Positions 22,903 to 36,682 of a DNA stretch of 64,000 nucleotides are shown here, piece after piece. A program made the position numbers and the translations under genes. Every line of letters begins with the position of its first letter. The stretch's first letter is position 1. The DNA is taken from positions 16,527,001 to 16,591,000 of the forward strand of contig OY540817.1 in the NCBI GenBank assembly GCA_961205875.1, written 5' to 3'. The stretch is from Sialis fuliginosa (lineage: Eukaryota > Arthropoda > Insecta > Megaloptera > Sialidae). The notes under the pieces were generated by a model that saw nothing but the letters and a program-made list of their open reading frames with translations, searched no databases and had not been told where the DNA came from.

Positions 22903-24111
22903 TATAATTTAATAATAATTATAATTACCGAATTAGAGGAGTGAAGGAGGGGTGCAAGGAATGTTTGTTTCAAGTGCCTTAAACTATTTATAATAATATA
23001 AAAATATAATCAAATTAATTGCAAAAATATCTAATATTTGGACTAAGACCCTTGTGATTTAAAAAATATTAAAAATACTTTTTTGTAGAAACTATCAAAA
23101 TAGTCAACATTTTCTTGAGAAAGTATTGATAAACAATAGAGGTAAGTTTGGGGTAAAAGTAAAAATGTAAAAGTACGACGGTAAAATTACAATAAGAAAA
23201 AGAAGAGCATGATGATTCGAGGACCTAAATAATATCATTGTGTGTATTCTTTGACAATATGTTTTGAGTGTACTTTGACAATCTTTAGAGTTTTGCCGAC
23301 ATTTCAAAGGATAATTGTGTAAGAATACATTTTTATAAGAACACTTGAGAAAGCTTTGCCGGCCGCCAAAGTGGGACTTGCACATTATTTGATCAAGAAA
23401 TAAACCACTTATATTTATTTATTAATGATTAAAATAAAAAATAAGAAATATTCTTGAAAGATCAACTATTCTCTTCGTTTCAGCTTTTATCAAGTTCATA
23501 AAACAATAATAAAATAATTCGTTAAATAATTAAGATATATAATACTTAGATAAATACAAAGTAAGTAACATTGTTTTGTACAAAAATTTATTTGTTACAA
23601 TTTAGTAATCTTGATTTTTTCCCTATATTCAAACGATATTGAAAATTGAATTTTAATATTGTGATATTTGCTTGGAATTATTTTGCATATCCAAATTTCC
23701 ACATATTTTTTTTAAATTTTGTATTTTATGGTATGTTAATATGGATGTAAAAACATTAAAACGTACTAGGTACCTAAATTATAATACAATACAAAACATA
23801 AGGTGATATATTTAAAAAAACAAATTAGTCGATGATGTCACATAAAAAATTGATCATAGCCAATAATAATTAATTAAGAAATTATTGTAAAAATACGAGT
23901 CTATATTTTTGACTATAAAATCAATGTTTCTAACTTTTTATTTTGTATACTATTTAATCCTTAGTGTCCGAAGTAAAAAAACCCATCAACTATGATGTGC
24001 CTATGGGGCATGTATTATGATTTTTTTAAGAAAAAGACAGAGGAAGGGGTAATAAGCAGTGTTTATTTTAAATTTATTACAACTTTGAATTTTTCAATAT
24101 TAACATATGAG
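22903..24111. other. Intergenic, no gene seen
   Basis: AT-rich; the 93-codon frame on the - strand at 23,104-23,385 has no features of a real protein. Confidence 0.4.
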
Positions 24112-24328
24112 CAGCGGTTCTTAAACTTATATGGTCTAGGGACCCCCTTTTGAACAATTCTTTTTCAGGGACTCCCTCTCCCGGATATAAAAACAAATAA
24201 GATCGTTAGATACTAATTAATCACTGGAAAATAGAAATGTAAAAATACGTTAATTTATGCCAATGCTGACTCCCGACAAAAATTCAGCGAATTCCCGGGG
24301 ATCGCGGACCTTAGTTTAAGAACCACTG
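24112..24328. mobile_element. hAT-like MITE
   Basis: The ends are 'cagcggttcttaaactta' and 'ttagtttaagaaccactg', near-perfect complements of each other and of the classic hAT CAGNGGTTC type. The flanking 8-mers are only loosely alike. 217 bp, non-coding. Confidence 0.75.
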
Positions 24329-27300
24329 ATATAGAGGATTTCTGACATGTCTCTCAGGTCATGCAATTTTTAAAAAGACGCTTTACTCTACTATTTGTAC
24401 TTATGTATAACATACACATCAAATCAACTGATAATAAGCTTTTCTTAATGGGCTTATCGCCAAGAGGAATAAAGGGAGTATTTATGTTATTTTTTTTATT
24501 AGTATATATGATTATATCATTGTTAACGTTCAGCCAGAATAGGAAAAGGAAGTGTACTAGAGTGGTCAGGGTAGGCGATATTCACGATAGGTAATTAATC
24601 ACTAATAGAACATTAACTTTGATGCACAAATTCGTACCAACCATCAAAGAACAATGACTACACAATTTATGGTACCAACTCTATCAACATTATTTCCTAA
24701 TTAAATCTTCGACGTCACTACCAGATATACTTTCCGTTTTGACAGTCACTACATATATTCATGTGTGTGTGTGTGTGTGTAATGGATGGTAATAGTTATA
24801 ATCCAGCAGTGATTAAATATATATGTATACAATACACATACTACATGTTGTATCAGAGCCCTAAATATGTGAAATAAATCGGAGGGTGCTTGGAAAAGAT
24901 TTAGCGATATGCGAGTCCATATTTATTCATATGTGATTATATAACGTATAGAATATAACAGTTTAGAAACGATTGGATCTTAATTTATAGTCTCGACCTT
25001 TAGTAATATGTAATTTTATTTTTAAATTTATTTGTAATTATAATTCATACTAAATCGATAATATCGTCTATGCATTGTCTCGTCAAAATTTAAGACAGTT
25101 TTGCTCAGTGTCATCTCGTTACAATTTAATTGGCAACGTCTTATCTTAATTAATCCAATCTCGTCTCAGCGTGTATATTAAAATTGTATGCTAGAAAATA
25201 TCAATAATGAAATGAGTAAAATATAGTTTTCAAAAAATATAATATGAAAATTATGTGCTACTTTTATAAATTGTTCTTAATTAACCTTCAAAATAGTTAA
25301 TTAGGCTGTCCTTAAAAATGAAAGTAGCTAAAACAAATTAGCTTTCGACTTTCATTACCATTAATTACCCTTTGCAATTAAATTACTCACAGCTCCTTTT
25401 ATAATTTACGGAATAATAATATTTATTTGATTTAAATATTTGACATTGGTTGTTTTATTAAAATTCCATCCCGAAGTAGTACTTATATTTGATTGAATAT
25501 TAATTGTCATATTAATACATTTATAAAGTTAAATGCCGAATACTCAAATATACTTTCTGCAATTATAAGTTTTTTTTAATAAAAATTTTGCGCATCTGTT
25601 GTAGATACATCATAATGTGACAATACCTTGTTACCCAACACTCATATTCACGGTTGTGACATTTTAAAGCGATTTATGAAACCGTTTATTATGCGATCTT
25701 TATCTCTATTTAATGTTTAATATTAACAGATGCTCAAATAGAATATTTATTATAGACGAGTGACAATAGTCTAATAGGTCATATTACATGTGATTTCATT
25801 TTTTATTGTAGTTATGTATGTATTTATCGCATATGGTATAAAGAGTATTTTATTTTATTGATAGTGGAGCATTAATTTTAAACTTGATCATGGTAATTAA
25901 GTTTAATCGATGTTATATGAGATTTTTAGACATCTAAACAATTTATTCTTATGTTTCTTGATTTGCGAATTTAGGTAATCATTATAATCTTCAAACTAAG
26001 ATAGTTTACTTAATGTTTTGTTTTTAAATATAATTTAATACAATTTAGACGAATTTCAAAAAATATTGCCCGTTTCAAACATGAATGTTAATTTAGACTT
26101 TTAAAAGTATTTCAGTGATATTTCGTCTATATAGAAAAACGTTAATTTTGAATCATCATCTTATACGGACCAAATTGAATTGTAAATTAAAGTATATTTG
26201 CATATTACAAATTGAATATATGTATGTATAATGTTTATACATTCAAAATGACATTTAAAAAAAAATAGCCACCATTAAGTTTTAGTAACTGTTTCGTATA
26301 ATGGCTGCATCCACAAACTTTCCTAATCTAACAATAAGTGTAAGAGTTAAATAAAGTATCTACGATTTGATCAAAAATAATGTCGATCTCATGAATTTGA
26401 TATAAAATGTCTCAGATTTGAATAGCTTGATATAAATTTTATTAGGACAGTTGAATTCAGCATAAAATCATAATATCTCTGTTTGTATATGTTATGTTAT
26501 ATCTTTTTGTGAAACAACAAAGACATAAATCTTTGTATAGTTCGAGTAAACAGTTTGTGACTTGTAGAAACCATTTTTGATTTAAGATTTTTTATTTCTA
26601 ATAAATTAAATATTCAGCCGTTCATTTTTTACTTCCATGTTCCGGCGGCCATAACTTGTGCATTCACCTTATTTAACAATAAATTAGATATTTTTTTCTA
26701 TTTATATTCAATACACATCATAAAAACAATCATTCATTGTTTAAAACAATTCAATATATTTTTTTGATAATTCGAGCGAACATTTTACACCTGTACTACA
26801 CGTAGGTATCAATAAAGCATCCGAAAACGCAAACTCATATAGGTGAAGACATTTGAAAGGCGGATCGGCGCGGCGGCGTGCCTTAATTCTAACCTTCACC
26901 ACCACCCCCTTTACTGCCATCGTCAAATTTAAGTGAAAACGTGACATGGGGTTATTCGCGCATCAAATGTTCTCTACATTCTCTACAACTTTACAGACAT
27001 TGTATTATACAAGTTGTGCGATGAATAAAAACTAATGTCAGTCGGTGAGGAATTTGTTAGATCAAAAGACAAAACGAATATTAAAAAGTCGATTATTTTA
27101 AAGTTTTCTTGTAATAATAGAAGTCATTTTTTTCTTTGTATTAACCTCTAACTACTCGCGCCATGCGTGTCTATTTTTATACAAGATGGTTTCTTACTGA
27201 TTTTAACTCTATATATAAAAATTAATCTTCGTTTGTATGAGGCTTATAAACTCGGGAATTACTGAACAGATTTCAATTCGTTTTTCACCAATAGTTATAA

Positions 27301-30300
27301 TTTTATGAATTATTAAGATTTAACATCAAAAGACTAAAAAAACCTTTAACAAGTCGTGTTTTGTTCCATGATGTCACAGCATAATAGTAGCCGTGGAATA
27401 CAGAATTCTGTAATTTACGGTTTCAATATTTTATTAGTTGATTATGATTGTTGCTAACCTATTTATTTATTTATTTTTGATTTTCATACAAAAATATAAT
27501 TTTATACGATTTTCTCAGAAACTATTGAACAGATTTCATTCTGGTTTTCACTAATGGATAGATTAGGTTTAATTGTATAATTTGTGTAAATTTCATCTCA
27601 GAAAATATGTTGAATGTGCATGTTGGGTGAGCGTGTTGGGTGGGCATGTTGAATATGATTTTGTGAATATTAACCTGGGTAACACCGGGTCCAATGCGCT
27701 ACTCTGTTATAAATTTTGGTACGACCAGTAATTAAAATTAATGACTTGAAATAATTTACATCATTGTTAAATTGATCTATATTTAAGTTATACATAACAC
27801 TTTAATATATATAATTTGTGGATATTATCCGTGACCGATAGAAGATTGATAAAACGTCAGTGATACAAGAGAGAATGACTTGCGAGATCATGGGTGACGT
27901 TTAACAAGATGAAATGCGTTTCGCGAGATGGCTAGGTCAGATATCGCGCTATCCCTTGTCAGCTTTCACTTAGCTCTTTTGTGCCAAAACGTTCTGAATT
28001 CAATTACAAGACGTGTGAATTTATAAGACTTCCAACATTTTAAAGTAATTTGTATTATCTATTATTAGGTAAATTTAAATTTCGTTGTTAAATGGAATGC
28101 CATACCTTAAATATATTATCTTATATCAGATGAGAAAATGGAATCAATACAAATATAATAAATAATGTTTCTAGAATATACGAACTGTCAATAGGTATAT
28201 ATACAATACATACGTCAGTCAGTCAGTCATAATACTTTAGACAAAGAAATAAAAAGATTACTTTTTTTATCATCGGCGTGACGTGATGAAAAATCGGTTT
28301 GGAGAATCATACATGACTTCCATATTTTTCTATCTTTTTAAATAATTTTTAATATATGAGAAATTTTAATGGGATTTGTCAGAAATAAAACTCAACTTTG
28401 TATTATAAATATTAGTTGTCCTAATCTCAAAAACATAATACAAATTCGTAGATTTGAGGGTGGTTTTCATCCCTTTTAAAAGCTATGTAGGTACGTACAA
28501 ATAATAAATGTCCCTTAGGTTCAATTGAACTGAAAATGTACCAAGTCTTATCAAAATTAGTAAGATTATACTCCCAAAGTTCACTTTTTAGACGATAATA
28601 AATACAAAATTTCGAATATTTCTAAAACCCCTATTTCGATTAACACCAAAATCAATAGATCTGGAGTAATCATCGAGAGAAACATTTTCCCCAAAGATAA
28701 TTCAAATCGGTGCATTTTACAGTAGTTATCGTGAACGAAAGAAAATTCTACATCCATACACACAGCTGCCATGCATAAATCAACTTTTCTTTGCGTTTTG
28801 ATGGTAGTACAATCAGAATTTGCTCTTATCTCGGACACGATTTTTCAACGGTATTACAATACTTCCACTTCTTTCGGAACATGGAAGTAAAAAACGACAT
28901 GATTTACTTAAAATTAATTTTGTATTTGTAACAGTTACTTTTATGAAACTTGTGAATAGACATAATTTTTCTTTCTACACCTATAATATTTTATTTCACA
29001 CATAATATAATTACATACTTATATGACAATAGAATGCTACAATCGTATTTATTTTTTGTTCGAATCACACCCTTCCAAGAGAGGCAAAAAACGTCCAAAA
29101 CATTGCAAGAACCACTTATAAGATGTAGTATTTTGTATAACAAGAGTATCTGAAATTGTCACATTCTTACATAAACAGTGGAAGCCCTGTGCGGTTTTGT
29201 ACACTCGTATTGCAAACCAATTGAAACAGTGTGAACATGATTCACAGACCAAAGGGGGGTTGTTAAACCAACCCCGTGTTATGCAGAGCATCCTCTATTG
29301 TCCTACTCCAAGGGTGCTTGCAGAAATACATTACAGAGCTGAAATAGCCCATTGAAAATATTTTCGCCGATTTACTAATTCAAAAAACTATAAACTAAAA
29401 TTGCTTCTTATATGCACCATGTATGAGAAGGGTTAATAAAGTTTAATGGTAAAACAGCATATGGAATTTAATTCCCTTCTTTCTTTAATAAAAATAAAAT
29501 AATAAAAATATTATATATTGCATAAAAAAGTCAAAATAATTCAATACATCGTAAATTACTTTTGATATTTTCTCTTTAGAAATATTATCTGCTGTAGATA
29601 ATTTATAATCTACGATTAATTAATAGTTTAAAATAAACACAGAATACAAAAAATGTCGTTTGGGTGGTACTTGTGAAAAAAATACTAAATAATAAAAGTA
29701 CGTAAACGTATTAATTATAATTATTGGTATCAGCGTCAGTGTGTCTAAAACCATTAAGAAACAGTAAAATAAACCTTTTGTACCCTTAACTTGAATTTTA
29801 CCAAGTAAAAATTATATATACATACGAGTAGATATACTATTAACACCTTATTCCGCCCCTGTAGTCAAATATGACAAATGCACGTACATTAAGTACGCCT
29901 CGATATTATTAAGTGTTGTTAAAAAACGGTCTTCGCACAAAGGTGTCTACTATATTTGATGAAATGTTGTTAAATTGTGTATGTATGCTAGGTATTTCTA
30001 TTGTCAAGGGCTTTTAATAAATTCATAATGGACATATTAAAAATTGAAATAATATTTATTTACAATGCCGCTACTTTTACAAATAAATTAAACACTTTTT
30101 ACTTTTTTTTTTTAACAGTAGTGTTAAAGAAATTAATATGCATTCTAAAACTTACCTCAATTCGTCCTAAAATATGTATATATCCGCTTCTTCCAGTGCA
30201 CCAGAAATTCCACTCTAACAAATTTTAATAAACTAGAGCACGCATTTATAGAAATGCCAAACGTTACGTATAGCTTTAGAGTAAGTATATGATTGATATT

Positions 30301-31855
30301 ATTATTCATATGTCACTTGCATAACAGTTTAATTCAATTAAAATAAATGAAATAATAATATATATAAACTTATTTGAAGACTTTGTACTATAAGTAATTA
30401 AAATAATTTTAATTTATTATTCATATTATCAATTAATTTTATGATTTATTAACGTATAAAGATGTATAATATGTTGTTTAAACAAGATTCAGTGAAGTAT
30501 TTGATTCCGAAAAGAACAGTGCGTGTATATGAATTGTGTTATTTTTTTTAAGAAATATTAAATCACATAGTGGATTATTTTTACTTTTTATTGTTATATA
30601 ATATACGATATAAACGTATTAAAACATTTATATTTTACATACATACATATGTGTTAAATTGTTATTGTGAATTCAAATTCTGGCACATCATAAATGAGAA
30701 GAATAATGCTGAACATTCTTATAAAGGTATTTGATTATTTTTAATTTAATTTAAGAAAAAACGTTCAGGTATATTCATTTTTAATTTCTTAAAGAGGTTG
30801 GCTACTACAACCAAAGTAGTTGAACCGATCTTAAAGGATACCTCAGAAAATAAATGTTAATTAGGGGTAGTATTTAAGTATATGTTGTATTTTAGCAATA
30901 ACATTTTAAATTCTGAGCATTATAGTAAACATAAAGTGTGACATTAAAAATGATTTTTTTGAGCAATAACATTTTCTGTTTTGAGCATTAAAATTTTGTT
31001 TTTAAATTTTTTTTATAACTCATTGCTATTATTGAGACCCGGGGTGGAAATCGAGAGTGTCACCCTCTTCCCTCCCGGAAAAAAGATATTTATTTTTTAC
31101 ACATTAGACAGGTGTCAACCCTGTGAATTTTTAACGACAGAAAAATTTTTTTTTTAATAAATTGGATGGTTATCACAGCCCTTATAGACATTCAAAATTT
31201 CATATTATACGAGGGTTACACTTACAGCTTTTTAGATGAGCCAGACAGACAAACAGACTAAGTGAATTGTACTGTTTGGGACGCTATGCTCTAAATCGAT
31301 CCATCAAAATATCATAAAATATCGTCATATATATTTATTCATAATGCATGTTATTCTCCACCGCGTAAAAAAAACATATCCATTCTGGATTTTAATTTGA
31401 TCATTGCCGGAGTTGTAATTCATCATTAGGCCTGAGCACAATAAAGAGTGATTTGTCAACATGTCAGGCCCTCTTGTACCTCTGCATTTAGCAACAGAAG
31501 TGCCTGGAAACAGTGGAAACGTGTTCGCTACATTAGCTCCTTGCTCATGCATACCTGATGTCGTTGTTACAGCACTAATTATCCAACTGGAGGCGCGTTT
31601 TTATAACTATACTCATATTTTATACACTTTTTTACTAGGTGTATGAATTCATTTGAAATATTCTATAGAAATTGTAATTGATATACATGGTTGACAACTT
31701 CTGTAAATGTTTTTTATGTATAAAAGTATAATAGATGAGCTATACATAAATAAAAGTGAGTAACTCTGTTTTTACAGACGATAGTTACCGACAGTTTATT
31801 TCAACTCAAATTGTAAATTAAAATGATTATGTATGTTAATATGTAGGTACAATTA
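24329..31855. other. Long intergenic stretch, no gene seen
   Basis: Mostly AT-rich. A (GT)n run lies at about 24,762-24,780. Candidate non-repetitive islands are at 26,780-26,960 and 27,830-28,030 (see findings). Retroelement-tail phrases ('actgaacagatttcaattcg', 'attgaacagatttcattctg') occur at 27,240-27,560, and an unclassified repeat at about 30,780-31,290 has 'gttgaaccgatcttaaagga' and a 'gacagacaaacagac' tail. A TTAACCTCTAACTACTCGCG word at 27,144 resembles one at 58,273 and may be the end of a small TTAA-type element. Confidence 0.4.
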
Positions 31856-32403
31856 AGGTACTGGCACCAGTCTTGGAAATGACCTCAGTAATGGCTATTT
31901 TTTAATTAAATGTACTTTATAAATATTTGTTGAAATTTGATTACTACCATTTCTGAATATTAATCTATATACATTTAACTACCTTACAGCGTGATTTGTG
32001 ATGCGTGTCAAAATGGTGGACATTTGAACTAATGATTAGTATTATATTTATTAATTAATTATTATATTATCATAGCTACTGCTTTACATTGTTTGAAATT
32101 TGACGATTCTTTCTTTTATATCTTTTGTGTCGTAGTACTTATCTTTTTGTAATCATTAGCAAGTGTCCCAATGCGTGCTCATTACTGATTTTACTTTATC
32201 CATTACTGGAGAAAAAAATAAACAAAATGAAAGGCTATAATTTAGAAAACAAACTGTATTTGCGGACATTGGCAATTAAATTGATTAAATAAAGAATTAC
32301 TTGTTTTATTAGTAACATGAGTTCATGAGAACTACAAAAAATCCCGTCAATTATAAAAACAGTAAACCTTGCTCTTAAAGCGGCCATAACTGGTGCCGTA
32401 CCT
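31856..32403 (+). mobile_element. TA-flanked MITE, family A copy 3
   Basis: Begins 'aggtactggcaccagtcttg' and ends 'ataactggtgccgtacct', with TA at 31854-31855 and 32404-32405. 548 bp. Same orientation as the copies at 13,910 and 53,691. Confidence 0.85.
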
Positions 32404-32639
32404 TATTTGTGTTATATCCATTTGAATGTTACCCATTTAAAATTAAATCTAGTTATATTATGTAATTACAAAGAACGGTGGGTCGATAAGCATTTATTAA
32501 TAACGTATATAAAATTCAATTTTTTTTAGTTAGCCGAATTTTTTTTAGATCATAGATAACTGTTTGTATATTGAAACAGGGCATACATACATATGTATAT
32601 TGATTATAAGAGTATTTTTATTATATTGTGAAAAATTCC

Positions 32640-32782
32640 ACCTCAGCCCCTGTATTTGTCTGCATGTGTTCCACTTTGGTAATCACCGCTAAAGGTCACA
32701 ACGTAGTGACACCTCACAAGATGTCTATTAAATACGCTGTCGCATTAGATCTCGTTCACAACACCATGGCGTCGGTATGATA

Positions 32783-32819
<37 letters not shown>

Positions 32820-32960
32820 AGAAAGGAGTCACAACGTCCGCTATCAAAACAAAACAGCACGAGTGACAATTTCTCCAGGAAATAGAACGCTGATGTCTTA
32901 CAATTGTTGTAGCGATTTCACTTGTTCCAATTGTTAGGTCTGATCTATTGTTACAAATCG
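32640..32960. promoter_or_regulatory. Candidate cis-regulatory module with a GAGA tract and Sox sites
   Basis: Non-repetitive, more balanced base composition than the flanks. It contains a (GA)n run at 32,788-32,816, an ATGGC (PHO-core complement) at 32,766-32,770, an AGGTCA half-site at 32,693, and three ATTGTT Sox cores at 32,903, 32,930 and 32,947. It lies about 15.5 kb upstream of ind. Motif-based inference only. Confidence 0.35.
32788..32816. repeat. (GA)n microsatellite
   Basis: About 14 GA units in an otherwise complex region; GA runs can bind GAGA factor in insects. Confidence 0.9.
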
Positions 32961-33096
32961 CTCCTTATTTAAAAAAATAATAATGACATATGTTTCTCAA
33001 CCTTTTACTACCCACAAACCAAAAAGTGTAGAATTAATTTTACTTTACGAATGCCCGTGCTACCTGCGGCTCTATGCAAGTAGGTACAACAACAAT

Positions 33097-33308
33097 CATA
33101 GACGTATAGAATGGACTGAGCAATAGCCTCACAAAATTAACCACTCTCTTGAAAGAGACAAAGCGACTGTTCGGCCAATACCTGTCTCGTTTCTGTAGGT
33201 CAATTAGAATTATATAAAGAGACAGTCACTTTGTCTCTCTCACACTTTTTCTCCAGTATTTACTTCACAGCTGGATAGGGAATGTTCAGTTCATTCTATA
33301 AGTCTATG
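33097..33308. mobile_element. MITE with 8-bp target duplication, family B copy 2
   Basis: The ends 'catagacgtatagaatggac' and 'ttcattctataagtctatg' match family B copy 1 at 9450. The flanks are acaacaat (33089-33096) and gcaacaat (33309-33316), one mismatch in eight. The interior has paired 'gagacaaag' and 'ctttgtctctctc' stretches. 212 bp, non-coding. Confidence 0.85.
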
Positions 33309-33680
33309 GCAACAATAAAAATCCCTTTAAGATCGGTTCAGTAATATTTCTTTAATTCTTTGTACGTGTTTAATGTAGTGGAAGCAGAACGATAGGGTAA
33401 ATCGAAAAAAAAAACAGTTAAAATTTAAAAAACATCGTGGTCTCCCGCCCAAAATATTTGTACAAATGAATGTACAGATTTATCCTGTATCAAGACTCAC
33501 AGGGAAAATAATAGTTCTGCAATTTATTACTTATTAATCTGTTTTAAGGTTCATCGTTGTACCTAAGACATAATAAATTAAATACTAGCAATCCCTATGT
33601 TTTATTAAAAAACTTTAATAAACCAATTATCAATAGATTACTTCGATCTTTTGATTTGTCGCTATTCTTCAAAACACACG

Positions 33681-36075
33681 CTTACAAAGAAGTAAATTGA
33701 ATAGTTAATATCTCAGCTTGGAGCGATCGAGGAGACTCCAGTTTTTTTTTAAAATGTAGCTTACACTATTATCTTTAAGAGTATCACACACCCAAAGACC
33801 TTCGCGTGCTCCTTCTCTTTTTAAAAACAAGTTAAAACTAAAAAAACAAATTAAAACTCATACGCTTACAAAGAAGTAAATTGAATAGTTAATATCTCAG
33901 CTTGGAGCGATCAAGGAGACTCCAGTTTTTTTTTTAAATGTAGCTTTCACTATTATCTTTAAGAGTATCACACACCCAAAGACCTTCGCGACCTCATTCC
34001 CTTTTTAAAAACAAATTAAAACTAAAAAAAACAAATTAAAACTCATACGCTTACAAAGAAGTAAATTGAATAGTTAATATCTCAGCTTGGAGCAATCGAG
34101 GAGACTCCAGTTTTTTTTTAAAATGTAGCTTACACTATTATCTTTAAGAGCATCAAGCACTTAAAGACCTTCGCGTGCTCCTTCCCTTTTTAAAAACAAG
34201 TTAAAACTAAAAAAACAAATTAAAACTCATACGCTTACAAAGAAGTAAATTGAATAGTTAATATCTCAGCTTAGAGCGATCGAGGAGACTCCAGTTTTTT
34301 TTTAAAATGTAGCTTACACTATTATCTTTAAGAGTATCACACACCCAAAGACCTTCGCGTCTTCCTTCCCTTTTTAAAAACAAGTTAAAACTAAAAAAAC
34401 AAATTAAAACTCATACGCTTACAAAGAAGTAAATTGAATAGTTAATATCTCAGCTTGGAGCGATCGAGGAGACTCCAGTTTTTTTTTAAAATGTACCTTT
34501 CACTATTATCTTTAAGAGTATCACACACCCAAAGACCTTCGCGACCTCCTTCCCTTTTTAAAAACAAATTAAAATAAAAAAAATAAATTAAAACTCATAC
34601 GCTTACAAAGAAGTAAATTGAATAGTTAATATCTCAGCTTGGAGCAATCGAGGAGACTCCAGTTATTTTTTTAAATGTAGCTTACACTATTATCTTTAAG
34701 AGCATCACGCACTTAAAGACCTTCGTGTGCTCCTTCCCTTTTTAAAAACAAGTTAAAACTAAAAAAACAAATTAAAACTCATACGCTAACAAAGAAGTAA
34801 ATTGAATAGTTAATATCTCAGCTTGGAGCGATCGAGGAGACTCCAGTTTTTTTTTAAAATGTAGCTTACACTATTATCTTTAAGAGTATCACACACCCAA
34901 AGACCTTCGCGTGCTCCTTCTCTTTTTAAAAACAAGTTAAAACTAAAAAAACAAATTAAAACTCATACGCTTACAAAGAAGTAAATTGAATAGTTAATAT
35001 CTCAGCTTGGAGCGATCAAGGAGACTCCAGTTTTTTTTTTAAATGTAGCTTTCACTATTATCTTTAAGAGTATCACACACCCAAAGACCTTCGCGACCTC
35101 ATTCCCTTTTTAAAAACAAATTAAAACTAAAAAAAACAAATTAAAACTCATACGCTTACAAAGAAGTAAATTGAATAGTTAATATCTCAGCTTGGAGCAA
35201 TCGAGGAGACTCCAGTTTTTTTTTAAAATGTAGCTTACACTATTATCTTTAAGAGCATCAAGCACTTAAAGACCTTCGCGTGCTCCTTCCCTTTTTAAAA
35301 ACAAGTTAAAACTAAAAAAACAAATTAAAACTCATACGCTTACAAAGAAGTAAATTGAATAGTTAATATCTCAGCTTAGAGCGATCGAGGAGACTCCAGT
35401 TTTTTTTTAAAATGTAGCTTACACTATTATCTTTAAGAGTATCACACACCCAAAGACCTTCGCGTCTTCCTTCCCTTTTTAAAAACAAGTTAAAACTAAA
35501 AAAACAAATTAAAACTCATACGCTTACAAAGAAGTAAATTGAATAGTTAATATCTCAGCTTGGAGCGATCGAGGAGACTCCAGTTTTTTTTTAAAATGTA
35601 GCTTTCACTATTATCTTTAAGAGTATCACACACCCAAAGACCTTCGCGACCTCCTTCCCTTTTTAAAAACAAATTAAAATAAAAAAAATAAATTAAAACT
35701 CATACGCTTACAAAGAAGTAAATTGAATAGTTAATATCTCAGCTTGGAGCAATCGAGGAGACTCCAGTTATTTTTTTAAATGTAGCTTACACTATTATCT
35801 TTAAGAGCATCACGCACTTAAAGACCTTCGTGTGCTCCTTCCCTTTTTAAAAACAAGTTAAAACTAAAAAAACAAATTAAAACTCATACGCTAACAAAGA
35901 AGTAAATTGAATAGTTAATATCTCAGCTTGGAGCGATCGAGGAGACTCCAATTTTTTTTTAAAATGTAGCTTACACTATTATCTTTAAGAGCATCACGCA
36001 CTTAAAGACCTTCGCGTCTTCCTTCCCTTTTTAAAAACAAGTTAAAACTAAAAAAACAAATTAAAACTCATACAC
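33681..36075 (+). repeat. 184-bp satellite array, 13 monomers, with 6-monomer higher-order unit
   Basis: Counting from the phrase 'cttacaaagaag' (or 'ctaacaaagaag'), monomers start at 33681, 33865, 34050, 34234, 34418, 34602, 34786, 34970, 35155, 35339, 35523, 35707 and 35891, spaced 184 or 185 bases. Each has 'aatatctcagcttggagcga', a T run, 'ctattatctttaagag', 'aaagaccttcgcg' and an A-rich linker. Monomer variants recur every six: monomers 1-6 and 7-12 are nearly identical (a 1,105-bp shift), while 13 differs. No protein is encoded. Confidence 0.97.
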
Positions 36076-36682
36076 GTAAAATACAATTGAAACAATTATG
36101 ATTGAAAATAAATGTACTTTGTATTAGTTAATAGAAATATTCTTGCAAGAAAAACATTTTTTATTTATTTTATCAACTACAATTGGCATCTGAATGGTTA
36201 AAAAATATTTAAATTTAAATATTAAAATCTCATAGCGCAATAATAATAAAAATAATAAATGCATCTGCAACTCGAAACTAAAAAAAATATATATATACAT
36301 AATAAAACACTCTATATGCAAATCAAGAGTTTGTGTGACGAATTATCAGCGATAAATTAAGCAACGTTTCGACTGCAATTACGGGTAATTGTTTTGCAGT
36401 GAAATATACTCACTCTTAAATGAGAATCACTTGGTAAATAAATCTTGTCTACCCGAAAACGAACAAATTGTATACCATTGTATACTGCACATGTGTTGTT
36501 TTTGCTAGTTCTACAGACAGATTAGTTATCTAGATTCACGTTTAAATGTTGTTATAAACAACTTAAGTTAAATAAATATTTTTTTATCATACTATTTAAT
36601 TCAAGTTTTAAGGCAAAAGTTTTCGCGGTGATTTTTAAGTGACGAAACGTTTTCTGTGGAAAACCTTTTTAGTGTTTCGTAT
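36076..36682. other. Intergenic, no gene seen
   Basis: AT-rich DNA to the right of the satellite; nothing recognised. Confidence 0.4.

Noticed and set aside
29049-29291. 80-codon cysteine-containing frame on the - strand (CESCSHCFNW)
   Set aside because: The cysteine pattern is not a recognised zinc finger and there are no splice or promoter signals. It could be a decayed transposase fragment, but this cannot be supported.
33681-36075. Regular repeats considered as a CRISPR-like array
   Set aside because: The 184-bp units are contiguous with no unique spacers, in a eukaryotic genome; they are satellite DNA.
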